Assembly: GCA_016931365.1 (NCBI GenBank)
Contig: JAFGEY010000093.1
Location: 1-11,072 of the forward strand
Direction of reading: 5' to 3'
Length of the DNA: 11,072 nt
From: Anaerolineae bacterium
Lineage (GTDB): Bacteria; Chloroflexota; Anaerolineae; JAFGEY01
The notes beneath the pieces were generated by a model. That model had not been told where the DNA came from. It ran no database searches and was given only the letters and a program-made list of their open reading frames with translations. Below are positions 5,674 to 11,072 of the stretch, one piece after another. Made by a program: the position numbers and the translations under genes. The first letter of the stretch is position 1, and each line of letters opens with the position of its first letter.

Positions 5674-6789
5674 ATGAAATTTAAACGCCTTTTGTGCTTA
5701 TACTTGATTTTCTTGCTGTCCGGCTGTGCCCGCTCGGTGGCACTCACACCCGCGTCGACGGCAGCCGATACGCCCATTCCACCGGCGCAGCGCGTGCCGC
5801 TGGTGGTCTTTGCCGCCGGCAGCCTGATCGTTCCCTTTGACGCGCTGGAAGCTGTCTTTGAAGCGCGCTATCCACACATCGATGTGCGTGCCGAGTATCA
5901 CGGCAGCATCCAGGTGATCCGCCACGCCACCGAACTGCACGAAGCGATTGACGTGGTCGCCACCGCCGACGCGTCGCTGATCCCGATGTTAATGTATGTG
6001 ACAAATAACCCCGATACCGACCAGCCCTATGCCGATTGGTACGTTCGTTTTGCCTCCAACCGCCTGGCTATAGCTTTTACTCCGCAGAGCCAGCGTGCGG
6101 GCGAGATCAGCGCCGATAACTGGTACGATATCTTGGCCGACCCCAACGTGCGCGTGGGGTTGTCCGACCCGCGCTTCGACGCCCTGGGCTACCGCGCCCT
6201 GATGCTCTTTGCCCTGGCGCAAGAGGAGGACGAGCGCCCAACCCTGTTTGCAGACATGTTTGCCGGTCGCTTTGCCACACCGGTGACGCTCTTTTGGGAC
6301 GACGACCTGGGGATCGTCACCGTGCCCGAGATCGTCGAGACCCGCCCGGAAACCGGCCTGATCATGCGCGGGGCGAGCATCCAGTTGATCGCCCTGCTCC
6401 AGTCCGGCGACATCGATTATGCGTTCGAGTACGAGTCGGTGATCCGCCAGCACGGGCTGGAGATGCTGCCTCTGCCCGACGCGCTCAACCTGGGTGCGGA
6501 GGGGAGGGAAGAAGCGTACAGTCGCGTACAGGTGAACCTGGATTTCCGTCGTTTTGCGACGATCAAGCCCCAGTTTCGCGGCGAGCGGATCGGCTATGGG
6601 ATCACCATCCCGTCCAGCGCCCCGCACCCGGAAGAGGCGGCGCTGTTCATCGCCTTTTTGTTGGGGCCGGAGGGCCGCGCGGTGATGGAGGCCAACCATC
6701 ACCTCCTGTTCGATCCGCCGATCGGCGACGGCTATGCGCGCATCCCGGCCCAAGTGCAGGCGCTTTGCGCACCCGGAGAGACGCCGTGA
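5674..6789 (+). CDS. wtpA: WtpA-type tungstate/molybdate ABC transporter binding lipoprotein
   Basis: The extracytoplasmic receptor of a WtpABC importer, capturing tungstate or molybdate and delivering it to the adjacent permease. The 371-residue protein has a lipobox LLSGC (Cys18) and a short linker. WtpA hallmarks follow: FAAGSL (46-51), HGS (76-78), DVVATADASLIPMLM (93-107), PYADWYVRFASNRL (118-131), GLSDPRFDALGYR (162-174) and DIDYAFEYESV (246-256). The end of its reading frame overlaps wtpB as GTGA, indicating translational coupling. No convincing Shine-Dalgarno precedes the ATG, and the AT-rich stretch after the hairpin at 5608-5658 may serve instead. By my alignment to archaeal WtpA/ModA, one octahedral-ligand Glu appears replaced by Ser235. 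Family assignment is firm; tungstate versus molybdate preference is not readable. Confidence 0.92.
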   Translation: MKFKRLLCLYLIFLLSGCARSVALTPASTAADTPIPPAQRVPLVVFAAGSLIVPFDALEAVFEARYPHIDVRAEYHGSIQVIRHATELHEAIDVVATADASLIPMLMYVTNNPDTDQPYADWYVRFASNRLAIAFTPQSQRAGEISADNWYDILADPNVRVGLSDPRFDALGYRALMLFALAQEEDERPTLFADMFAGRFATPVTLFWDDDLGIVTVPEIVETRPETGLIMRGASIQLIALLQSGDIDYAFEYESVIRQHGLEMLPLPDALNLGAEGREEAYSRVQVNLDFRRFATIKPQFRGERIGYGITIPSSAPHPEEAALFIAFLLGPEGRAVMEANHHLLFDPPIGDGYARIPAQVQALCAPGETP

Positions 6790-7568
6790 ATCGTCGCGGG
6801 TTCGACCTGGTTTTGAGCGTCCTCGGCGGGCTGCTGGTGCTGTTTGTGCTCGTACCGCTGGCCGGCATCCTGCTCACGCTCAGCCCGCACCAGTTCTGGC
6901 TGGCCCTGGTCGACCCGGATGTGCTGCGCTCGGTTGGACTGACCGTCCTGGCGGCGGCGATTGCTACCCTTTTAGCTCTGCTCACCGGCATTCCTCTGGC
7001 TTATTTGCTGGCGCGGCGACATTTTGCGGGGAAAAGACTGGTTGAGGCCTTGATCGACCTGCCGATCGTGCTGCCGCACACTGCTGCCGGGATCGCGCTG
7101 CTGATGGTGTGGGGGCGGCGCGGCCTGGTGGGGCGCTGGCTGGCTCCATTGGGCATAGTTTTCACCGACAATCTGGGCGGGATCGTGGTCGGGATGCTTT
7201 TTGTCAGTCTGCCCTTCCTGGTTGATATGAGCCGCACGGCGTTTGCGCTGATCGACCCCGAGTTGGAGCGGGTGGCCTTGATCGATGGAGCGACGCCCTG
7301 GCAGGCGTTCTGGCTGGTGTCGCTGCCACTGGCCTGGCGCGGCGTTTTCGGCGGCGCGCTGACCATGTGGGCGCGCGGGATGAGCGAGTTCGGCGCGGTG
7401 GTGATTCTGGCCTATCACCCCAAGATCGCGCCGGTTCTGGTTTACGAGCGGTTTCAGGGTTTTGGTCTGGACGCGGCGCAGCCGGTGGCGGTGCTGATCA
7501 TCCTGGCCGCGCTGATCGCCTTTGGCCTGTTGCGGCTGGTGCTGCAAAAGCAGGCCCGGGCAGATTGA
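6786..7568 (+). CDS. wtpB: WtpB/ModB-type tungstate/molybdate ABC transporter permease
   Basis: The inner-membrane channel subunit for WtpA, 260 residues from GTG at 6786. I chose this start because GGAGAG lies 5 nt upstream and the codon overlaps the wtpA stop as GTGA. The same frame is open further upstream only because it is a shadow of wtpA. Hydrophobic spans fall near 8-30, 48-76, 85-112, 130-152, 186-208 and 232-254. The cytoplasmic EAA loop, which docks the ATPase, is ELERVALIDGA with W172 and SLPL (159-182). DLPIVLPHTAAGIALL (91-106) is characteristic of ModB/WtpB. No wtpC or modC gene with a C-terminal TOBE domain follows; the next genes are tupB and tupC, so this permease probably uses TupC or a distant ATPase. 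Confidence 0.93.
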   Translation: MNRRGFDLVLSVLGGLLVLFVLVPLAGILLTLSPHQFWLALVDPDVLRSVGLTVLAAAIATLLALLTGIPLAYLLARRHFAGKRLVEALIDLPIVLPHTAAGIALLMVWGRRGLVGRWLAPLGIVFTDNLGGIVVGMLFVSLPFLVDMSRTAFALIDPELERVALIDGATPWQAFWLVSLPLAWRGVFGGALTMWARGMSEFGAVVILAYHPKIAPVLVYERFQGFGLDAAQPVAVLIILAALIAFGLLRLVLQKQARAD

Positions 7569-7592
7569 GGGAGGAATATCATCGACGAGATG
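7569..7592 (+). promoter_or_regulatory. Oddly spaced ribosome site of tupB
   Basis: A strong GGGAGG Shine-Dalgarno (7569-7574) lies 15 nt before the only nearby ATG (7590), too far for efficient initiation. At normal spacing the in-frame codons are ATC (7578) and ATC (7581). Either initiation uses a rare ATC, which would add up to four residues, or ATG is used with long spacing and coupling to wtpB termination at 7566-7568. Confidence 0.4.
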
Positions 7593-8294
7593 CTGCGCGG
7601 CCTGATCAAGGCCATCCAACTGATCCTTCAAAGAGACCCGGTGCTGTTCGAGATAGTGGTTCTGTCGTTGCATGTGTCGGGCGTCGCGCTGTTGTTCAGC
7701 ACCTTGATCGGTATCCCGATCGGCGCACTGTTGGGGTTGAACCGTTTTCTGGGCCGCAAGCTGGTGGTGGCCTTGCTCTACACGGGTATGGGATTTCCGC
7801 CGGTGGTGGTGGGATTGTTCGTCTATCTGTTTCTGTCGCGCAGCGGGCCGCTGGGCCAACTCAACTTGCCTCTGATCCCCGAGCTGTTTACACCGGGAGC
7901 GATGATCGTCGCCCAGAGCATTATTTCGTTTCCGTTGGTGGCTGGCTTTACAATGGCCGCGGTGATGGGCGTCGATCCTCAGCTCCGCCAGCAGGTGCTC
8001 GCTCTGGGTGCGACGGGGTGGCAGGCGGCGTGGACGGTGCTGGTCGAGGCGCGGGTGGGGGTGGTCGTCTCGATCATTGCCGGGTTTGGCAGCATCATCT
8101 CCGAGGTGGGTGCGGTGATGCTGGTCGGCGGCAACATCGAAGGGCGCACGCGGGTGCTGACCACGGCCATCGTGCTGGAGACGCGCAAGGGGGCGTTTGA
8201 TCTGGCGATGGCGCTCGGCTTGATTTTGCTCGGCCTGTCTTTTTTGACCAACCTGGCCATGCTGTATTTGCAGGGGGTAGGGGGTAAGGAATAA
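7590..8294 (+). CDS. tupB: TupB tungstate ABC transporter permease
   Basis: A six-span inner-membrane permease of the tungstate-specific TupABC importer, 234 residues from ATG 7590 (up to 238 if an upstream ATC is used). TupB landmarks: the N-terminal helix ending in QRDPVLFEIVVLSL (14-27), GIPIGALLGLNRF (41-53), MGFPPVVVGLFVYLFLSRSGPLG (67-89), an EAA-type loop LRQQVLALGATGWQAAW (132-148), and the conserved tail GNIEGRTRVLTTAI with ETRKG (181-201). Family length is about 220-240, so it is intact. It starts 21 nt after wtpB and ends 2 nt before tupC, so all three are one transcription unit. Its partner receptor, tupA, is downstream of tupC rather than in the more usual first position. Confidence 0.93.
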   Translation: MLRGLIKAIQLILQRDPVLFEIVVLSLHVSGVALLFSTLIGIPIGALLGLNRFLGRKLVVALLYTGMGFPPVVVGLFVYLFLSRSGPLGQLNLPLIPELFTPGAMIVAQSIISFPLVAGFTMAAVMGVDPQLRQQVLALGATGWQAAWTVLVEARVGVVVSIIAGFGSIISEVGAVMLVGGNIEGRTRVLTTAIVLETRKGAFDLAMALGLILLGLSFLTNLAMLYLQGVGGKE

Positions 8295-8296
8295 GG

Positions 8297-9028
8297 GTGG
8301 AGAGTCGGGTCATTTATCAATTATCTGGAATAACAAAAATATATCAGGATCGGCGGGTACTGGACATTGAGTCGCTCGACATCTACCGGGGCGAAATCCT
8401 GGCCCTGGTCGGGCCGAGCGGCGCGGGCAAGAGCACCTTGCTGCGCCTGCTCAACTTTGTCGAGTCACCCACGGCGGGCTGCATTCGCTTCCTGGATGCC
8501 GATCTGGATGGCGGCGCGGTTCCGCTGGCGCTTCGCCGTCGGGTGACCACCGTTTTTCAGCGGCCAATCCTGCTCGACCGCAGCGTGGAGGCCAATGTGC
8601 GCTATGGGCTGCGTCTGCGCGGGCAATCTAACGGGGGACGGCAGGTGTCGGATGCGCTCAATCAGGTGGGGATGATCGGCCTGGCCCGCCAGCGGGCGCG
8701 CACGCTTTCCGGCGGCGAGATGCAGCGCGTGTCGCTGGCGCGGGCGATGGTCTTGCAGCCCGACGTGCTGCTGCTCGACGAGCCGACGGCCAACCTCGAC
8801 CCGTACAACGTGGGGTTGATCGAGGAAATCATCGGCACACTGAACCGGGAACGCGGGACGACGCTGGTGCTGGTCACGCATAATGTCTTTCAGGCGCGGC
8901 GGCTGGCGCATCGCGCGGGCTTGCTCCTCGACGGACGGCTGATCGAAGTGGACGAGCGGGAGCACTTTTTCGAGCAGCCGCAAGATACGCGCACGGCAGC
9001 TTTTGTGCGCGGTGAAATGGTGTACTGA
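8297..9028 (+). CDS. tupC: TupC tungstate ABC transporter ATP-binding protein
   Basis: The cytoplasmic ATPase driving import, 243 residues, starting with GTG 2 nt after the tupB stop and preceded by AAGGA. All nucleotide-binding motifs are intact: Walker A GPSGAGKST (39-47), Q-loop Gln88 in VFQRP, signature LSGGE (137-141), Walker B VLLLDE (157-162), D-loop NLD (166-168) and H-loop His195. The region RSVEANVRYGLRLRG (95-109), which contacts the permease, fits TupC. The protein ends soon after the core, with no TOBE domain, so it is not ModC and lacks its C-terminal oxyanion sensor. As the only ATPase in the island, it may serve both TupB and WtpB; that sharing is inference. Confidence 0.93.
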   Translation: MESRVIYQLSGITKIYQDRRVLDIESLDIYRGEILALVGPSGAGKSTLLRLLNFVESPTAGCIRFLDADLDGGAVPLALRRRVTTVFQRPILLDRSVEANVRYGLRLRGQSNGGRQVSDALNQVGMIGLARQRARTLSGGEMQRVSLARAMVLQPDVLLLDEPTANLDPYNVGLIEEIIGTLNRERGTTLVLVTHNVFQARRLAHRAGLLLDGRLIEVDEREHFFEQPQDTRTAAFVRGEMVY

Positions 9029-9088
9029 CGGCTGTCGCAGATCGGGTATTGCGGGGGCCGATTTTCACATTCTTTTAAGGAGAAGAAC

Positions 9089-10366
9089 ATGAAACAGTGG
9101 ATCTATCGAATGATGTTTGTGTTGATGATTGCTGGTCTCATCGCCGGATGCACGACGCCCGCGCCAACAGCAACGATGGCGGTCGTCGAATCGCCGACGG
9201 CAACGCCTGTTCAAGCCGCAGGCGAAGAAAAGCGGCTGATCCTGGCTACTACCACCAGCACGCAGGACTCGGGGCTGCTCGACTACCTGCTGCCCGATTT
9301 CAAGGCCCAGTACGGGGTCGAGGTGGATGTGGTGGCGGTGGGCAGCGGGCAGGCTATCGCCCTGGGGCAGGATGGCAACGCCGACGTGCTGCTGGTACAC
9401 TCGCGGGCCAGTGAAGACCAGTTTATGGCCGACGGGCACGGCACGCGCCGCGAAGACGTGATGTACAACGATTTCATTGTCGTCGGCCCAGAGTCCGACC
9501 CGGCGGGGATCAAAGGGCTGACCGCTGCCGGAGCCTTCAAAAAGATGGCCGAAGCCCAATCGCCGTTTATCTCGCGCGGCGACGAATCGGGCACGCACAG
9601 CAAGGAAAAAGCAGTCTGGAAGGCCGCCGGCATTGAGCCGGCCGGTGACTGGTATATCTCTGCCGGGCAAGGCATGGGCGCTGTGTTGACCATGGCCGAC
9701 GAACAGCAGGCTTATACGCTCAGTGACCGCGCCACCTACTTGGCGCGCACGCTGGAGGGAACCTCGCTCAAAGTTCTGGTCGAAGGCGACCCGATCCTGT
9801 TCAACCCCTATGGCGTGATCGCCGTCAACCCGGCCAAGAGCGCCAAAATCAACGCCGATCTGGCGGCCCAGTTCATCGACTGGCTGGTTTCGCTGCCAAC
9901 ACAGGAAAAGATTGTCCAGTTTGGCGTGGACAAGTTTGGCGCGCCGCTCTTTACGCCCGATTCAACCGCCTGGCGCGAGGCGCATCCGGCAGCCGAACAG
10001 CCCGCCGGCGGCGACGTGGCGCTCAAGATCACCGGACTGGTCGAGCAGGAGATGGGCTGGAGCGAGGATCAGGTCAAGGCGATGGAGACGATGGAAGCCC
10101 AATCGACCAACAAGGCGGGCGAGGTGAGCACCTACACCGGCGTGTCGATCAAGGCGCTGCTCGACTTGGCCAAACCCAAGTCCGACGCGCAAACGGTCGT
10201 TTTCGTCGCCGATGACGGCTTTACCGGCGAAGTGCCTCTGGCCGATGTGCTCGTCTGCGCCGACTGCATCGTCTCTTTCCGCGATAAGGGCGGGTTTAGC
10301 ACCGTTCTGCCCGGCTTCCCCGGCAACGTGCAGGTCAAGGGCGTGATCGAAATTCAGGTCAAGTAG
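9089..10366 (+). CDS. tupA: TupA tungstate-binding lipoprotein with C-terminal SUOX-like CADC domain
   Basis: A tungstate receptor fused to an extra domain, 425 residues. The lipobox is LIAGC (Cys21) with a short Pro-Thr-Ala linker. Residues about 48-292 form a complete TupA: LATTTSTQDSGLLDYLLP (52-69, with the oxyanion-binding TTTS), VGSGQAIALGQDGNADVLLVHS (84-105), MYNDFIVVGP (125-134), FISRGDESGTHSKE (160-173) and TLSDRATYL (210-218). Normal TupA ends about there. After an Ala/Pro-rich hinge (298-308) comes a SUOX-like domain (309-425) with STYTGVSIKALLDLA, ADDGF, CADC (C390, C393) and a final IEIQVK. It resembles domain 3 of the lipoprotein at 4137-5603. AAGGAG lies 6 nt before the ATG. 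The tail may sense or hand over oxyanion, or use its Cys pair for redox; this is inferred. Confidence 0.93.
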   Translation: MKQWIYRMMFVLMIAGLIAGCTTPAPTATMAVVESPTATPVQAAGEEKRLILATTTSTQDSGLLDYLLPDFKAQYGVEVDVVAVGSGQAIALGQDGNADVLLVHSRASEDQFMADGHGTRREDVMYNDFIVVGPESDPAGIKGLTAAGAFKKMAEAQSPFISRGDESGTHSKEKAVWKAAGIEPAGDWYISAGQGMGAVLTMADEQQAYTLSDRATYLARTLEGTSLKVLVEGDPILFNPYGVIAVNPAKSAKINADLAAQFIDWLVSLPTQEKIVQFGVDKFGAPLFTPDSTAWREAHPAAEQPAGGDVALKITGLVEQEMGWSEDQVKAMETMEAQSTNKAGEVSTYTGVSIKALLDLAKPKSDAQTVVFVADDGFTGEVPLADVLVCADCIVSFRDKGGFSTVLPGFPGNVQVKGVIEIQVK

Positions 10367-10371
10367 CATAG

Positions 10372-10412
10372 GCGCGTTTGTCGGTCGAGCCTGTCGAGAC
10401 CATCAAACGCGC
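10372..10412. repeat. Inverted repeat just downstream of tupA
   Basis: GCGCGTTTG (10372-10380) is the exact reverse complement of CAAACGCGC (10404-10412). Inner GGTC/GACC and TCGA/TCGA pairings are also possible. The hairpin begins 6 nt after the tupA stop. No U-run follows, so it is more likely a 3'-end stabilising stem or dispersed palindrome than a terminator. A related GGTCGA...TCGAGACC arrangement occurs at 977-1016, suggesting a genome-wide repeat. Confidence 0.6.
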
Positions 10413-10443
10413 AAGTACGAATGCTCTCAAATAGCAGTTGCGT

Positions 10444-10472
10444 TTGACCTGACTGCTTGATTCTTGTATACT
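10444..10472 (+). promoter_or_regulatory. Sigma70-type promoter ahead of the molybdenum-storage gene
   Basis: TTGACC (10444-10449) and TATACT (10467-10472) are exactly 17 bp apart, with one mismatch each to consensus. It is the best promoter in the window. Transcription would begin near 10479, inside the 5' arm of the hairpin at 10475-10516, so the storage gene can be expressed separately from the uptake operon. Confidence 0.65.
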
Positions 10473-10474
10473 CG

Positions 10475-10523
10475 GTAGCGACACTGGCAGCCACAGCCTG
10501 ACTGCTGGGTCGCTACTTTTTTT
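10475..10523 (+). terminator. Intrinsic terminator or leader hairpin before the molybdenum-storage gene
   Basis: GTAGCGAC (10475-10482) pairs perfectly with GTCGCTAC (10509-10516). Inner GGCAG (10486-10490) pairs with CTGCT (10502-10506) with one wobble. Seven T residues follow (10517-10523). It should end transcripts reading through from tupA. It also overlaps the start site of the local promoter, whose transcript would keep only part of the stem, so termination could differ between the two transcripts. Confidence 0.75.
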
Positions 10524-10540
10524 CAATCGGGGAGGTGACG

Positions 10541-11072
10541 ATGACGCTCAAACGTGACCATAGTGGCCGTCTGCACATCGACACGCCGTTGATGGCCGAG
10601 TCGTTGATGGATAAATCGCTGCTGGCCGGCACGGAGATCGAGTCCGTGTTTCGCCTGCTGCCCGAATTGTCAGTGGTCAAATTGGGCGGGCAGAGCATCA
10701 TCGATCGCGGGGCCAAGGTTGTCTTGCCGTTGATCAACGAGATCGTCGCCGCGCGGGCCGACCATCCGCTGCTGATTATGACCGGCGGCGGCACGCGCAG
10801 CCGTCACGCCTACAGCATCGCCCTCGACCTGGGTATGCCCACCGGCGTGCTGGCCAAGCTGGGGGCCAGCATCAGCGAGCAAAACGCGCTGATGATCTCG
10901 CTGCTCCTGGCCCCGCATGGCGGGATCAAGATCGGGCAAGACGACATGGTCAAGCTGCCCGCCTATCTGGCGCTGGGATCGATCCCGGTGATGCACGCCA
11001 TGCCGCCGTACAGCCTGTGGGAAGAACCGCCGGAGCAGGGGCGCATCCCGCCGCACCGCACCGACAGCGGCG
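10541..11072 (+). CDS. mosB: Molybdenum storage protein (MoSto) subunit, beta-like, truncated by window edge
   Basis: A cytoplasmic amino-acid-kinase-fold protein that, in Azotobacter MoSto, forms a cage storing polyoxomolybdate (or tungstate) clusters in an ATP-dependent way. The frame is open from ATG 10541 (GGAGGTG ribosome site 4 nt upstream) to the right edge, 177 codons of an expected 270 or so. Family marks: VVKLGGQSIIDRG (45-57), the glycine-rich nucleotide site LLIMTGGGTRSRHAYSIALDLGMPTG (75-100), SISEQNA, then MPPYSLW (about 155-161) and GRIPPHRTDSG near the end. MPPYSLW and GGQSIIDRG resemble the MosB subunit; the N-terminus is more alpha-like. Compared with UMP or aspartate kinases, the PPY and PPHRTDSG segments are diagnostic. 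Adjacency to Tup/Wtp genes supports Mo/W storage. Whether a second subunit follows is unknown. Confidence 0.88.
   Translation, partial: MTLKRDHSGRLHIDTPLMAESLMDKSLLAGTEIESVFRLLPELSVVKLGGQSIIDRGAKVVLPLINEIVAARADHPLLIMTGGGTRSRHAYSIALDLGMPTGVLAKLGASISEQNALMISLLLAPHGGIKIGQDDMVKLPAYLALGSIPVMHAMPPYSLWEEPPEQGRIPPHRTDSG

Noticed and set aside
3918..5777. 619-residue minus-strand open frame
   Set aside because: It is antisense to the SUOX-like lipoprotein, rich in Arg/His/Gln, with no recognisable domain. It spans the terminator and the PTA repeat region, and the real gene has a signal peptide and ribosome site.
5989..6753. 254-residue minus-strand frame opposite wtpA
   Set aside because: Shadow of wtpA, whose motifs are unambiguous; no ribosome site or family features.
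6294..6785. N-terminal extension of the wtpB frame
   Set aside because: The frame overlaps wtpA in another phase and translates to Arg/Gly-rich sequence. The permease homology and a ribosome site begin at GTG 6786.
6972..7859. 295-residue minus-strand frame opposite wtpB/tupB
   Set aside because: Gln/His/Arg-rich translation typical of the reverse complement of hydrophobic membrane-protein codons.
7367..8200. 277-residue plus-strand frame overlapping wtpB and tupB
   Set aside because: Gly/Arg-rich shadow frame crossing two genuine membrane-protein genes.
8297..9028. ModC identity for the ATPase
   Set aside because: No C-terminal TOBE domain, and it is fused in an operon with TupB-type permease and TupA.
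9041..9065. Terminator between tupC and tupA
   Set aside because: ATCGG/CCGAT gives only a 5-bp stem with a 12-nt loop and four T; too weak to claim.
1..11072. CRISPR array, tRNA/rRNA, insertion sequence or integrase
   Set aside because: No regularly spaced direct repeats beyond the 21-bp coding repeat, no tRNA-like or rRNA sequence, and no transposase or recombinase frame was seen.

Overview
The window is GC-rich, densely coding bacterial DNA. Two features point to Chloroflexota (Anaerolineae-like): lipoproteins with a Pro-Thr-Ala linker directly after the lipidated Cys, and a GHL6-type glycosidase-like protein. This placement is inference; no rRNA or phylogenetic marker is present.

Left part (1-3733), all on the minus strand: a polyprenyl-phosphate glycosyltransferase of the GtrB/ArnC/DPM1 type that runs off the left edge; a small DUF218 (YdcF/ElyC-like) protein with its own good sigma70-type promoter; and a 684-residue putative glycoside hydrolase (GHL6 plus beta-galactosidase-trimerisation-like region). 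These look like cell-surface or carbohydrate genes and are probably unrelated to the rest.

Middle (3734-4136): a 403-bp divergent intergenic region. It holds a promoter and a 9-bp inverted repeat serving the glycosidase side. On the other side it holds a promoter, a roughly 180-nt structured leader and a strong intrinsic terminator just before the first plus-strand gene. This is the layout of a transcription-attenuating riboswitch. Gene context and partial resemblance suggest a molybdenum/tungsten cofactor (Moco/Tuco) element.

Right part (4137-11072), all on the plus strand, is a tungstate/molybdate acquisition and storage island: (1) a lipoprotein with three molybdopterin-oxidoreductase (SUOX)-like domains; (2) wtpA, a tungstate/molybdate-binding lipoprotein; (3) wtpB permease, start/stop-overlapping with wtpA; (4) tupB permease; (5) tupC ATPase; (6) tupA, a tungstate-binding lipoprotein fused to an extra C-terminal SUOX-like domain; (7) a molybdenum-storage-protein (MoSto) subunit, cut by the right edge. 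Two different oxyanion-binding proteins and two different permeases are accompanied by only one ATPase.

The most unusual point is a C-terminal domain shared by lipoprotein (1) and TupA. It carries a CADC motif and a similar C-terminal strand pattern, and links the first and sixth genes. The model I infer: extracytoplasmic SUOX-like domains act with WtpA/TupA to capture or sense oxyanion, WtpB/TupB (perhaps sharing TupC) import it, and the MoSto-like protein stores it. The leader would shut the island down when cofactor is plentiful. No Mo/W enzyme is visible in the window, so the final user of the metal is unknown.
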